IMG/VR virus record: IMGVR_UViG_3300020442_002322
Span: 1-64,000 of that record
Strand: one strand, 5' to 3'
From: a virus
DNA length: 64,000 nt
In this document: piece by piece, positions 17,566 through 25,772 of the stretch
How positions within the stretch are numbered: the first letter of the stretch is position 1
Layout of the letters: each line of letters starts with the position of its first letter
Program-made: the position numbers and the translations under genes
The notes under the pieces: generated by a model
Database searches by the model: none
What the model saw: the letters and a program-made list of their open reading frames with translations, nothing else
What the model was told of the DNA's origin: nothing

Positions 17566-18971
17566 TATACGTCCTTAAAAATATCTTTCATTTCTGGAAA
17601 TGTTTTTGCAAAACTAATTCCGCGTTGTTGATCACAGCGTTCTAAAAATTCTTTAGTTTCTGGCAAACGTACACTCCAATCTTCTGATTCCATAAACTGT
17701 AGCATACCTTCTAGTCTGCTAATTCCATAACTTGCTTCACGCCATTTGTCATATGTTACTTTTCCTTTGTGCCAACTAGGAACACCTTTTTCCCAATTAG
17801 CTTCCCACCAAGGATAAAATTCTTCATACTTACGACGGCATTCGTCTTTAAACCACTTAGGCAATACTTTTACATTTAGGTGAGGTGGGTGATAAACAAA
17901 ATGATAATTTATACCTCCTGCACCAAACGGCCACATATTAATTTTATTAAATCCTTCGTTTAGTTTCCATTTAATAAAATCTGGAATATAATAAATGTTT
18001 AGTGCTTGTACTGCACAAGCAACTGTAACTTCTACATTGTTACCTGTTTGCTTGTCAAGTATATGAAATACTTCTCTTGTGCGATCCCATTTGCTAGGAT
18101 AGCGTATATAATCGTTCATGCTTTCAATGCTGTCAACGCTGTAATGAAAACGTACCAATTTAAAGTGCTTCCAGAGCTCGAATAAATCTTCTCTCCATTC
18201 AACACCATTGCTGTTGTAACGCAATTCAAGATCTTTTGCATATCCTTGACGAATACATTCTTCAAGTATTTCATAATGTTCCTCAATAATTAAACTTTCA
18301 CCGCCTGCAAAATAAATCTGTTGCATGTTTGGAATTTGTTCATAGAACTGTTTCCAAAAAATTGGATTTTGTTTGTGCCAATTATAGCTACTGCCGTTGT
18401 AACTACCTTTGTCTTTCCATTGCATAGTTTCTTTAAGACTTGCGTTTTCAACTGCTGGAAATACTGCTTTCCAATCTTTGATCCAGCCTGAACTGTCATG
18501 TGGGCTACACATTACACAGGCAAGTTGACATTTAGTACCAAAGCGTAAATCAATGTAAGTTAGCTCAGGTGGCACACTGCCATCTTTATCTGTGTTTGCA
18601 ACAAGCCTGTCTACATCAACACGTTGACTCCAGTAGTTTGTTTCCCACATACGTTTACTGTTATGTCCAGCGGCTTCTTCTTTGTAACATTTTAAACAAC
18701 TAGGCGGCATTTCTCCGTTAAGCATTTGCTTACGGACATTTTTCATGTATGTACTATTCCAACTTGTTAAAAAATCACTTACATTTAGATTGTTAGGTTT
18801 GCCGTCTTCTGTTTTAAGGATACCTACTTGTCCGCCATGTTCTTTATCATTTGTTTTGCCAACCGAACTTGCATTAGCAGTACAGCATACTCGCATACTT
18901 CCGTCTGGTCTTGTGCTAAGGTGTACCCATGGAAGGATACAAAATGTGTCTGAGGGTGCTTTGTAATTCAT
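17565..18971 (-). CDS. Radical SAM protein with N-terminal SPASM-like domain
   Basis: 468 residues. N-terminal block: C11-x-LPWVHL, RPDGSMRVCC (C29, C30), a KNVRKQMLNGEMP helix and CLKC (C92, C95), almost a textbook SPASM signature but placed before the core. Core motif C148-x3-C152-x2-C155 (KCQLACVMC); the SAM-binding GGEP is changed to GGES (223-226). Paralogue of 16207-17565. The ATG at 18971 has no nearby ribosome site; a late-promoter-like octamer lies 8 bases upstream, so a nearly leaderless late mRNA is possible. Confidence 0.82.
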   Translation of the reverse strand: MNYKAPSDTFCILPWVHLSTRPDGSMRVCCTANASSVGKTNDKEHGGQVGILKTEDGKPNNLNVSDFLTSWNSTYMKNVRKQMLNGEMPPSCLKCYKEEAAGHNSKRMWETNYWSQRVDVDRLVANTDKDGSVPPELTYIDLRFGTKCQLACVMCSPHDSSGWIKDWKAVFPAVENASLKETMQWKDKGSYNGSSYNWHKQNPIFWKQFYEQIPNMQQIYFAGGESLIIEEHYEILEECIRQGYAKDLELRYNSNGVEWREDLFELWKHFKLVRFHYSVDSIESMNDYIRYPSKWDRTREVFHILDKQTGNNVEVTVACAVQALNIYYIPDFIKWKLNEGFNKINMWPFGAGGINYHFVYHPPHLNVKVLPKWFKDECRRKYEEFYPWWEANWEKGVPSWHKGKVTYDKWREASYGISRLEGMLQFMESEDWSVRLPETKEFLERCDQQRGISFAKTFPEMKDIFKDV

Positions 18972-18979
18972 TATATACG

Positions 18980-18987
18980 TACTTATT
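18980..18987 (-). promoter_or_regulatory. Late-promoter-like octamer AATAAGTA
   Basis: A sense-strand NATAARTA match in the 23-base space between two radical SAM genes, 8 bases before the ATG at 18971. With T4-like spacing the leader would be about 3 bases long. No Shine-Dalgarno sequence lies between it and the ATG. Function inferred. Confidence 0.42.
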
Positions 18988-18994
18988 TCCTATA

Positions 18995-20062
18995 CTATTT
19001 AAATTGCTCCGTAAATGGATCCCATTCAACGCCACACTTTTGAGCGCAAACTTTTAATTTACCATCTGCACAACTAGACTTATTCCAGCTAGTTTCTATG
19101 CGGTTGAATATACCTGTTTCAAAAACTTTCCATAATCCATTGCGTGTATCTAAAGATTTTTTATCTCCAATAAAATCCCATATTTGTTCTTTTGTTGGAT
19201 CTTCTAACCACCATTTGTACATGCGTCCGGCAGTCCAACAGCAAGGCATAGCAAGCCCTTCTGCTGTAATATATAAACTATTATCTTTTTTAACTTTACA
19301 ATCGACAGGCACTGCATCATAATAGTTGTCCATACTACCATATTTCTCTAAGAGTTTTTCTTGCTTGGTAAGTGCTTTGTTTTGGTATTTTGCTTCTGGT
19401 TTTTTGAGCTCTGTTGTATCTTTGCCTTTGCGATTTTTGGCTTGATGAGTTTCTTTTTTATTGGTTTTAGCATCTACAAATCTTCCTGTTTTCTTTGCTA
19501 CAAATTTTTCAAAGCCCCATTCTTTTGACAGTGCTTCTGCTTCATCTACTTGATGTTGGTTATGTTCAAATATTAAAAAGTCCCATCTAGCTCTGCCGCC
19601 TGCTTTTGTAAAAGCTCGCATACTGCGTTCTACATTGTTCCAAACAACACCTTGCCTGTACAAATGATTAGTATCGCTAAGACCATCCACACTAAAAATA
19701 ACTGCACCCATTCTACCAAAGACTTGAGCTAATTCAGTCCACCACACTTCGTCTCTTGCTCCTGCATTTGTATTCATGCTTAGCCAAATGTTTGTATTAT
19801 GCTCTCTAAAATAACGGAAAATTTCTAGTGTATCACGTGCTACTATCGGGTCACCATGATTGCCGCACATATACATTGTTTTTAATTGAGAAATAAATTC
19901 AGGACTAAAAATTTTTTTACAATCTTCTAATGTAAGTTCATCTAAATTGAGGTGTGGATTTAATCCTTCTCCATTCATGTTGCGATCACACATAGGACAA
20001 GAGGCTTGACAATTTTGTGTTACCTCTAAGTGTATTGTTTTTATATCTTCGTATCTATACAT
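18995..20062 (-). CDS. Radical SAM protein with C-terminal SPASM-like domain
   Basis: 355 residues. The motif is C18-x3-C22-x2-C25 (NCQASCPMC); in place of GGEP it has GNHGDP (about 67-72), a variant seen in another radical SAM/SPASM branch. A Lys-rich linker (about residues 205-245) leads to a C-terminal domain with AMPCCWTAG and a CAQKCG end that could bind auxiliary clusters. It differs clearly from the other seven minus-strand radical SAM proteins. It overlaps a 74-residue unknown gene upstream by 8 bases, so the two may act together. Confidence 0.8.
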   Translation of the reverse strand: MYRYEDIKTIHLEVTQNCQASCPMCDRNMNGEGLNPHLNLDELTLEDCKKIFSPEFISQLKTMYMCGNHGDPIVARDTLEIFRYFREHNTNIWLSMNTNAGARDEVWWTELAQVFGRMGAVIFSVDGLSDTNHLYRQGVVWNNVERSMRAFTKAGGRARWDFLIFEHNQHQVDEAEALSKEWGFEKFVAKKTGRFVDAKTNKKETHQAKNRKGKDTTELKKPEAKYQNKALTKQEKLLEKYGSMDNYYDAVPVDCKVKKDNSLYITAEGLAMPCCWTAGRMYKWWLEDPTKEQIWDFIGDKKSLDTRNGLWKVFETGIFNRIETSWNKSSCADGKLKVCAQKCGVEWDPFTEQFK

Positions 20063-20279
20063 CGTAAACTAATTTTATTTCTTTTCCTGGACCTACACGA
20101 CTTGGTAAATCTCCGTATTGTTCTACATACCATTTAATTACAGCCTTGTACCAGTTTTCACTATTGTGATGTGCTTGCTTGTTAAACTGGTATATGTTGT
20201 TATTTGTTGCTTGCATTGTGCTTAGTGCCCTAGCACTTTCTTTTTGCAGTTCACGTCTTGTTAAATTACTTATATCCAA
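20055..20279 (-). CDS. Small unknown protein
   Basis: 74 residues if it starts at the TTG at 20279, the first possible start after an in-frame stop; a GGAGG lies about 15 bases upstream, which is far. It overlaps the 1008-residue gene by 14 bases and the radical SAM gene by 8, so the frame is kept open in a tight operon. The sequence is rich in Asn, Gln, Lys and His, has no Cys, no signal peptide and no membrane segment. I do not recognise it. Being small and next to a SPASM-type enzyme, it could be a partner, carrier or substrate, but nothing in it proves this. Confidence 0.45.
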   Translation of the reverse strand: MDISNLTRRELQKESARALSTMQATNNNIYQFNKQAHHNSENWYKAVIKWYVEQYGDLPSRVGPGKEIKLVYDV

Positions 20280-23200
20280 TTTTCATAAACCTCCTGTACG
20301 TTACTAAATCTAACGTACCTTCAAATAGTGTTTGTGTCATCGGTGTTGATTTACTAAACATTTCAATATCTTTTGAACAGTTTACATGTTCTTCAACATC
20401 AATATAATCATTGCTTTGTAATATTACTAATTTACCTGCAGGTATTTTTCTATACCATTCGTCAAAGTTTACTATGTGTTCACAACTTGTGTTTACGATT
20501 GTATCTGGACTGTCACTTAAACTTGTTTCTACACCTTCGCTTTTTTGTACGGTATAATAATGTGTATTATAATCAATATCAAATATATCTTGCGTAGATG
20601 CTTTAAACTTCCAGCCGTCTAGTGCAAGATCACGATTAAACATTTCTGCAATATTAGCAACACCAGGATCAATATCAAAACTACGAATTTTGTTAAATTT
20701 AATATCTGCTTCTTGTATCATAGGAACAAGTGTAGCATACCAACCTGCACATAAAAATACAGTGCCTAAATCTACATCAAGACTTTTTAAATTATCTATA
20801 AGCCATTTTTTACTTTTAAGTTGTCCACGACTCAAACAGTCTAGATCAAATTCTATATTATTATTGACTAGATATTTCAAAGGTTTTACAAACTTACTTT
20901 GTGTATGTTTGTCAAGAACGCTCCACAACACATCTTTATTGTTTTCCATAGCAAGAATAATTTCATTTTTTACTTCAGGCTCAATTCTTTTCAATGCCCA
21001 GACATTTTTATCAAATGCAAGTTTTTTAAGATCTGTTGCTGTATCATGTTCTTCTAACAATCTAAACAGACTGTATGGATTTTCATCAACTAGTATTTTT
21101 CGTAAATCTTCGTTGCCTTGAATATATTTAAAAATACTAGTTGGGTTTTTTGTAAGAACTGCTTTTCGTAGTTCGTCATAGTCTTCGCCTAACACTCTAA
21201 ACAAACTATACAAATTTTTATCAAAAATTGCTTTGCGAAGTTCTTCTTGCTCAGGAATAAGATTAAAAACTTCTGCCATGTTTTCTTGTATTACTGCTTG
21301 ACGTAGTGTTTCATGTTCTTCACCTAACAGTCTAAACAAACTATGTATATTCTTTTCGAGAAAAACTTTACGTTCATCTTCTAGTTCTATACCTTTATCT
21401 TCTAGATATCTAAACAAACTATGATAGTTTTTTTCTTCTACAAACTTACGTAGATCTTCGTTACCTAATATACGTAACACATCAAGTAAATGACCATCAT
21501 TGTAAAATCTTCTTAAGTTAGTTACTTTGTCACCGTATAATATTTCAAATCTATCAAGTAAATCTACTATAAAACTATCACGTGGTGCAAGTTGTAGTGT
21601 GTTTTGTTTAGACTGTACCTTAATCGGTACACTTTCTTGCGGTACATTTTCCGCTTTTGGAGCACTTTCTTGCACATCAATATCTGGATAGTCCTCATGG
21701 AAACGTTTTCTTAACCATGCAAAGTCATTTATTAGCCCCAGATTGTCCCTGCTAGAAAGGCCAAACTCCATACCAGCGGTAGCACCTGCCACAGCGTATT
21801 CCCCAAAAGGTCTATCGTGTCCCACGGTTGTCCAAGTTTTGAGTCTTTCATTAGTTTCGTCCTCCTTTTGTCTATCAATTACTTTACTGCTTAATTTTGC
21901 ACATTCTCTAAATCCACTTTTCCAAGTTTCAAAAGGCCCTGTGTTGAATCTTGTTACTACACTTATCTGATCCATTTTCTTAAATTTAGTGCTAAGGCTA
22001 GTTGTCATATCCTTTGTTGTGGTGTCCATGTCTCTTGCCATTTGTGTAGGAAATAATTTAATACCACCATAACCGTAAACAAGATCATTTACAGGATTTT
22101 CACTGCGCCATACATGCACTGTATCTGTTTGTGTAGTTACATAATCAAAATTAAAGTCGTCTTTTAGTTCTGCATCGCCATCTATAATCCAAAACATTTC
22201 TGTTTCACAAATGTTTGCCGCGGCAACGTGTGCATTGTGTATACCTTTTACTCCGTGTATACGTTTTGCACGAGGATAGCGTTTTAACAAACGTTGATAG
22301 TTTTCATCTGCGTTTGGTTCCGCATAACTGATCATGACTATATCATATTCATTAGATTTGTTTTCAGGTTCTGGAACGTATTCTGCTGTAACATATGGAT
22401 GCTCTGGACGTGGCGGGTTTCTATATGTTAGTTTATAGAATTTGCTTTGTTCACTTGTAAAAGGATGTGCAGGAATATCTACATCTAATTCGTAGCGTAG
22501 TTTTTCTCCTTGTGCAATTATTTCGTATGGTAGTTGTGCGTCAGGAACTTTGCTATACGTGTCTTTCCACAAACTATTTAGGTACTCAAAGTCACGTACA
22601 TTTACATAGTTCCAATCTGTACACATTGTTTTGTACAAACCTTCTCTAGCACCAAAAATTGCCCACTTGCCGTTTTCTACATCTGTGCCTACTGTACACC
22701 AAACATATAAACGTTCTAAATTTTTAGCATGTACACTTCTCACATCTTGTGGTTTGATACCTTCTATCAAGGACATCTTTACGCCTTCTCTAAATCCTGC
22801 TCGCCATGCTTGTTGTGGTGTAGCATTGTTATGTACTGTACTCATTAGACTATTGATTTGTATGTACTCAAGGTCCCAACAAAAGTCAATACCAGCCGCA
22901 ATATTATCAGGATCAGCATTTTCATGTGTTTTCATACGTAGAACTGTTTCTCTATCCCAGCATTTGATACCGCCATTGCCATAACGTAGCCCGTTGATGA
23001 TATTATCAGCTGTCCAACTGATTACATGTCTGGACAAATCTACGCCTGGTTTAAAATTAACTGCTTGATTAAGAAATTGTTCATCAATTTGATTATCACC
23101 GTCAATTGTTATAAATCTTTTTGTGTCAGATATCTCTGCACAAGCCTTGTGTGCGGCATCTGATCCTTCTACACCATGTATGCGTTTTGCCCAAGGCACT

Positions 23201-23292
23201 TTTGTAAGAAGATTAGCATAATTTTCTTCCGCATTAGGTTCATCATATGAAAGATAGATTATATCGTAGTCAATAACTTTAAACTGTGCCAT
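20266..23292 (-). CDS. Tandem glycosyltransferase-like domains + 22-residue repeats + methyltransferase-like domain
   Basis: 1008 residues with four parts. Residues about 7-240 and 316-530 are two related GT-A-like domains: each begins with YDI and an SYxEPNAxENY strand, continues with AKRIHGV and has an IDGD acid motif (63-66 and 370-373) suited to metal-nucleotide-sugar binding. Residues about 590-795 form nine or so copies of a 22-residue helical repeat. Residues about 815-1005 resemble a class I SAM methyltransferase (FLCAGWYATL near 846-855, DIDP 873-876). It could glycosylate and methylate a target held by the repeats. A short patch near 21740-21860 is richer in GC than its surroundings. 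Domain names come from motifs only. Confidence 0.62.
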   Translation of the reverse strand: MAQFKVIDYDIIYLSYDEPNAEENYANLLTKVPWAKRIHGVEGSDAAHKACAEISDTKRFITIDGDNQIDEQFLNQAVNFKPGVDLSRHVISWTADNIINGLRYGNGGIKCWDRETVLRMKTHENADPDNIAAGIDFCWDLEYIQINSLMSTVHNNATPQQAWRAGFREGVKMSLIEGIKPQDVRSVHAKNLERLYVWCTVGTDVENGKWAIFGAREGLYKTMCTDWNYVNVRDFEYLNSLWKDTYSKVPDAQLPYEIIAQGEKLRYELDVDIPAHPFTSEQSKFYKLTYRNPPRPEHPYVTAEYVPEPENKSNEYDIVMISYAEPNADENYQRLLKRYPRAKRIHGVKGIHNAHVAAANICETEMFWIIDGDAELKDDFNFDYVTTQTDTVHVWRSENPVNDLVYGYGGIKLFPTQMARDMDTTTKDMTTSLSTKFKKMDQISVVTRFNTGPFETWKSGFRECAKLSSKVIDRQKEDETNERLKTWTTVGHDRPFGEYAVAGATAGMEFGLSSRDNLGLINDFAWLRKRFHEDYPDIDVQESAPKAENVPQESVPIKVQSKQNTLQLAPRDSFIVDLLDRFEILYGDKVTNLRRFYNDGHLLDVLRILGNEDLRKFVEEKNYHSLFRYLEDKGIELEDERKVFLEKNIHSLFRLLGEEHETLRQAVIQENMAEVFNLIPEQEELRKAIFDKNLYSLFRVLGEDYDELRKAVLTKNPTSIFKYIQGNEDLRKILVDENPYSLFRLLEEHDTATDLKKLAFDKNVWALKRIEPEVKNEIILAMENNKDVLWSVLDKHTQSKFVKPLKYLVNNNIEFDLDCLSRGQLKSKKWLIDNLKSLDVDLGTVFLCAGWYATLVPMIQEADIKFNKIRSFDIDPGVANIAEMFNRDLALDGWKFKASTQDIFDIDYNTHYYTVQKSEGVETSLSDSPDTIVNTSCEHIVNFDEWYRKIPAGKLVILQSNDYIDVEEHVNCSKDIEMFSKSTPMTQTLFEGTLDLVTYRRFMKIGYK
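20893..21525 (-). repeat. Protein-level 22-residue repeat array within the 1008-residue gene
   Basis: Nine or so units at residues 590-800 follow the pattern acidic-x-L-R-K, four variable residues, K/E-N, two variable residues, S-L-F-R-x-L-G-E, with period 22 to 26. The best units contain LRKAIFDKNLYSLFRVLGE and ERKVFLEKNIHSLFRLLGE. They look like two-helix solenoid units, suited to protein binding or spacing. The DNA copies are diverged, so the array is old rather than freshly duplicated. Confidence 0.75.
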
Positions 23293-23797
23293 GTACTAGT
23301 CCGTAAGAATCAAACACCATAGGTGTGTATATACTTACATCTCCCTTTTCTTCTTCGTCAATGAACTGAACTGTATGTCCATTTGTAATTTGTTCTACTG
23401 TTGCTTCAAATGTTCTAATCAACATATGTAAATCTCTTTTGTGTGTTACACTGAACCTACAAAGCCTATTAGGCTCCAGCAAAATATCTGTATTTCCCAT
23501 TGTAACTTGCCAACTGCTGTTGTTTTTAGTAATCAAACAGTCTGCACTATCTATTGTAGGTACATGATGTATGATATCCTTGATATCATACGACACTTTA
23601 GGTTGCACATATGGTAATAATTTGTATTTCTTTTGTGCTACACTGTATTTTACAACATGTCTGTCTCTTAATGACTTATCTTCTGCAAACTTTACGTATA
23701 GGTCTTCATCAACCTCACAAAAATTGTCATCCTTGGGCGGCATATTTGTAAGTCCATTGATACGCCCAGTGTCTTTGTCAAATTTTACGTAATACAT
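23279..23797 (-). CDS. Unknown protein, possibly structural
   Basis: 172 residues, not recognised. The N-terminus (YYVKFDKDTGRINGLTNMP) reads like the short beta modules at the start of phage fibre or chaperone proteins; the rest alternates short strands and polar loops with no catalytic motif, signal peptide or membrane segment. It sits between the GT-GT-methyltransferase gene and two glycosyltransferase genes and overlaps both neighbours by about 13 bases. A role as acceptor or accessory for glycosylation is conceivable from position alone. Confidence 0.5.
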   Translation of the reverse strand: MYYVKFDKDTGRINGLTNMPPKDDNFCEVDEDLYVKFAEDKSLRDRHVVKYSVAQKKYKLLPYVQPKVSYDIKDIIHHVPTIDSADCLITKNNSSWQVTMGNTDILLEPNRLCRFSVTHKRDLHMLIRTFEATVEQITNGHTVQFIDEEEKGDVSIYTPMVFDSYGLVHGTV

Positions 23798-24591
23798 TCT
23801 TTGTACCTTTTCAACATTACATCACAAAAGTCTTTTTCTGTATAATGGAATACACCTTCTTGCTTGTAGTTGCCTATTTTCAAATCATTGTTCATATACC
23901 AATCAACTTTGTGTTGCCAACTTTCACCTACAGTATCCCAATTTTGTGCATGTAACTTCATATGTACAAAATTTACAAGATCTTTTGCTCTATCTTCATG
24001 TAATTGTAGCATGTCACACACAATAGCCGCACATACATCGATACTTACATGTTGCGGTTTGTGGTCTTTACAGTAAATGCTGTAAAATTCTTGCCACTCT
24101 TCTATAACAACTTCAAGTATAGCAAAAAATTGTTGTGCAGTTCTACATTTTTTGAAGTAATACATACCTACATACACATCTGGTAATAAATTCATTTCAA
24201 ATGTCTTTCTATAATATCCACTTGACACTGGTTCACCTCTGTATGTTACAGGATTTTGTGTAAAGTAGATATCATAATCTGCAAAAAGATACCAATCTAT
24301 TTTGTCTAACACTAATACGTCACTGTCTAGTACAATAGTTTCGTCATAAGGCGACAGTTCAAATGCTTTATATCTATTTTCAATTTTCCAATCACTGTCT
24401 TTTGCCTTGTCATCTGCCATTACAATTACCCTATCAAACACAAGATAGTATTCTTGTGGTACAGGATTATCAGTTACTAGTGTAAAATTTTTATTTCCAC
24501 TGTATGTTCCACTTAATGCACACAAATATGCCTGTTTGACATAATCATCTTTTTCATTGTTTTGTGCAAAAATTAAAAAACCTTTACTCAT
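23785..24591 (-). CDS. GT-A/GT8-like glycosyltransferase
   Basis: 268 residues. Opens with a GFLIFAQNNEKDDYVKQA strand-helix typical of nucleotide-sugar binding folds and has SPYDETIVLDSDVLVLD with the DSD metal motif at 89-91, as in glycogenin/GT8-like enzymes. A conserved VFHYTEKDF near the C-terminus fits a late His ligand. It is paralogous to the next gene upstream (24588-25388) and preceded by a strong GGAGGAG site. It probably transfers a sugar to a protein or glycan; donor and acceptor are unknown. Its presence with the double-GT protein suggests a multi-sugar decoration. Confidence 0.68.
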   Translation of the reverse strand: MSKGFLIFAQNNEKDDYVKQAYLCALSGTYSGNKNFTLVTDNPVPQEYYLVFDRVIVMADDKAKDSDWKIENRYKAFELSPYDETIVLDSDVLVLDKIDWYLFADYDIYFTQNPVTYRGEPVSSGYYRKTFEMNLLPDVYVGMYYFKKCRTAQQFFAILEVVIEEWQEFYSIYCKDHKPQHVSIDVCAAIVCDMLQLHEDRAKDLVNFVHMKLHAQNWDTVGESWQHKVDWYMNNDLKIGNYKQEGVFHYTEKDFCDVMLKRYKECIT

Positions 24592-25388
24592 AATAACTCC
24601 TCCAATGAAAATTTGTTCATAGCATGTATTGTCATGTCTTTTGTTTTTATAGGTGTAAATTTATTATTGCCATCATCTACCAAGAATGTTAATCTTCTGT
24701 TTGTCATTTTAAGTAAAATGTCTTTGTCTAGTGTGTAAAACAATTTGCCTGGCATAGGATGTACAAAGTCTCCTTTTGTATGTCCATTCATAATATGTGC
24801 CGCAATACTAAACGCAAAATCATTCCTAAATGTAGACTGTGTAATTTGATAGGTCATGCGATAGTGTTTCCAGTTTTCAGCAATATGTTTTACTAGATCA
24901 AAAAATATTTTGTTGACTACTGTTTTTCTAAAAAATACACAAGTAGCCCAATAAAAGTCTACTCCTGTTTCACTAATCTTATCAAACTCTTTGTAGTTTC
25001 TTGTTTGTGCAAGATCATAAGCATCTCTATACATACACAAATCATTAGGCTGGTCAAAGCAGTTGTGCAGTTGGCTATCGCAAACAATTACATCACTGTC
25101 AACTACTAATGTTTCATCATACGGTGAAAGATCAAAACTTTCAGCTCTTGCTGTATTTTTAAAACTTAGAGATTCAGAACCATGTCCGTTGTTATAAATT
25201 TTTGCTGTGTAGTCTTTTACATCTACTTTTATTACTCTGTCAAATAACGTGGTTCTGACATCTATATCTGTAACTATACTTGTAGGAAGATTACAAAATC
25301 TTTCCATACGCATTGCAAGATTTTTTGCCTGTTTTACATAGTCTATAGATTCGTTATTAAAAGCAAAGACTAATACGCCTTTAGTCAT
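24588..25388 (-). CDS. GT-A/GT8-like glycosyltransferase
   Basis: 266 residues, paralogue of 23785-24591: same opening (GVLVFAFNNESIDYVKQA) and the same SPYDETLVVDSDV with DSD at 97-99. The C-terminal portion (HAMNKFSLEELL) is in the place of the VFHYTEKDF segment of its sister. Start ATG 25388 overlaps the upstream gene by 8 bases. Probable metal-dependent sugar transferase; the pair may add successive sugars or recognise different acceptors. Confidence 0.66.
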   Translation of the reverse strand: MTKGVLVFAFNNESIDYVKQAKNLAMRMERFCNLPTSIVTDIDVRTTLFDRVIKVDVKDYTAKIYNNGHGSESLSFKNTARAESFDLSPYDETLVVDSDVIVCDSQLHNCFDQPNDLCMYRDAYDLAQTRNYKEFDKISETGVDFYWATCVFFRKTVVNKIFFDLVKHIAENWKHYRMTYQITQSTFRNDFAFSIAAHIMNGHTKGDFVHPMPGKLFYTLDKDILLKMTNRRLTFLVDDGNNKFTPIKTKDMTIHAMNKFSLEELL

Positions 25389-25719
25389 TAAGCAACCCTT
25401 CTACACTTCTTTTGCTTTTTAACATTTTTCCATATTCTATGCCATATGATGTTGTTGCTCTTTTGTGTGTATTTTTAAGTTGTGTGTAGAAGTCTAACAC
25501 TTCATCAATATACAAAGGAACTCCGTTAGCATCAACAATCCAATAAGGCTCTCCTTGGTTGAGTGCGAAAGTTATAAGTTCTAATGTTGTTTTGAAAGCA
25601 TGACCTTTGTAGTAAAGCATAAGGTCTTTTTCGTACTTTTGTTCTAAAATACGTTTCTTGTTTTTGAATGCTTTTACGTAATCAGCATACTCAAGTGCTT
25701 TAGATAATCGTTTGTCCAT
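25381..25719 (-). CDS. Small unknown protein, first gene of the enzyme-island operon
   Basis: 112 residues. No recognised family. It is charged and probably helical in residues 1-35 and 85-112 (many Lys/Glu), with a central YWIVDANGVPLYIDEVLDF that looks like a small alpha/beta unit. No Cys pairs, membrane segment or signal. It is the promoter-proximal gene, with GGAG close before the ATG and a strong promoter immediately upstream; a regulator or an assembly factor would both suit that position, but the sequence does not decide. Confidence 0.6.
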   Translation of the reverse strand: MDKRLSKALEYADYVKAFKNKKRILEQKYEKDLMLYYKGHAFKTTLELITFALNQGEPYWIVDANGVPLYIDEVLDFYTQLKNTHKRATTSYGIEYGKMLKSKRSVEGLLND

Positions 25720-25735
25720 TTAGAGCTCCATTTGT

Positions 25736-25750
25736 ATGCTAGTTTAGCAT
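25736..25750. promoter_or_regulatory. 15-base dyad covering the -10 element
   Basis: ATGCTAAACTAGCAT (minus strand) has perfect 6-base arms around a 3-base centre and contains the whole -10 hexamer of the island promoter. A DNA-binding protein on this dyad would block RNA polymerase, so an operator is plausible; a chance palindrome cannot be excluded. Confidence 0.4.
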
Positions 25751-25769
25751 ATCACGCCCTATTTGTCAA
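25741..25769 (-). promoter_or_regulatory. Sigma70-type promoter of the enzyme island
   Basis: A consensus -35 TTGACA (25769-25764), a 17-base spacer and -10 TAAACT (25746-25741 by spacing) preceded by TGC, an extended -10. It lies 22 bases before the first island gene at 25719 in a 53-base gap. This type should be read by host polymerase, so early or middle expression of the 23-kb operon is expected from here. Confidence 0.72.
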
Positions 25770-25772
25770 CTA

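Noticed and set aside
20690-21121. 143-codon plus-strand frame opposite the repeat array
   Set aside because: Complement of the 22-residue repeat coding region; no start signal and no recognisable protein.
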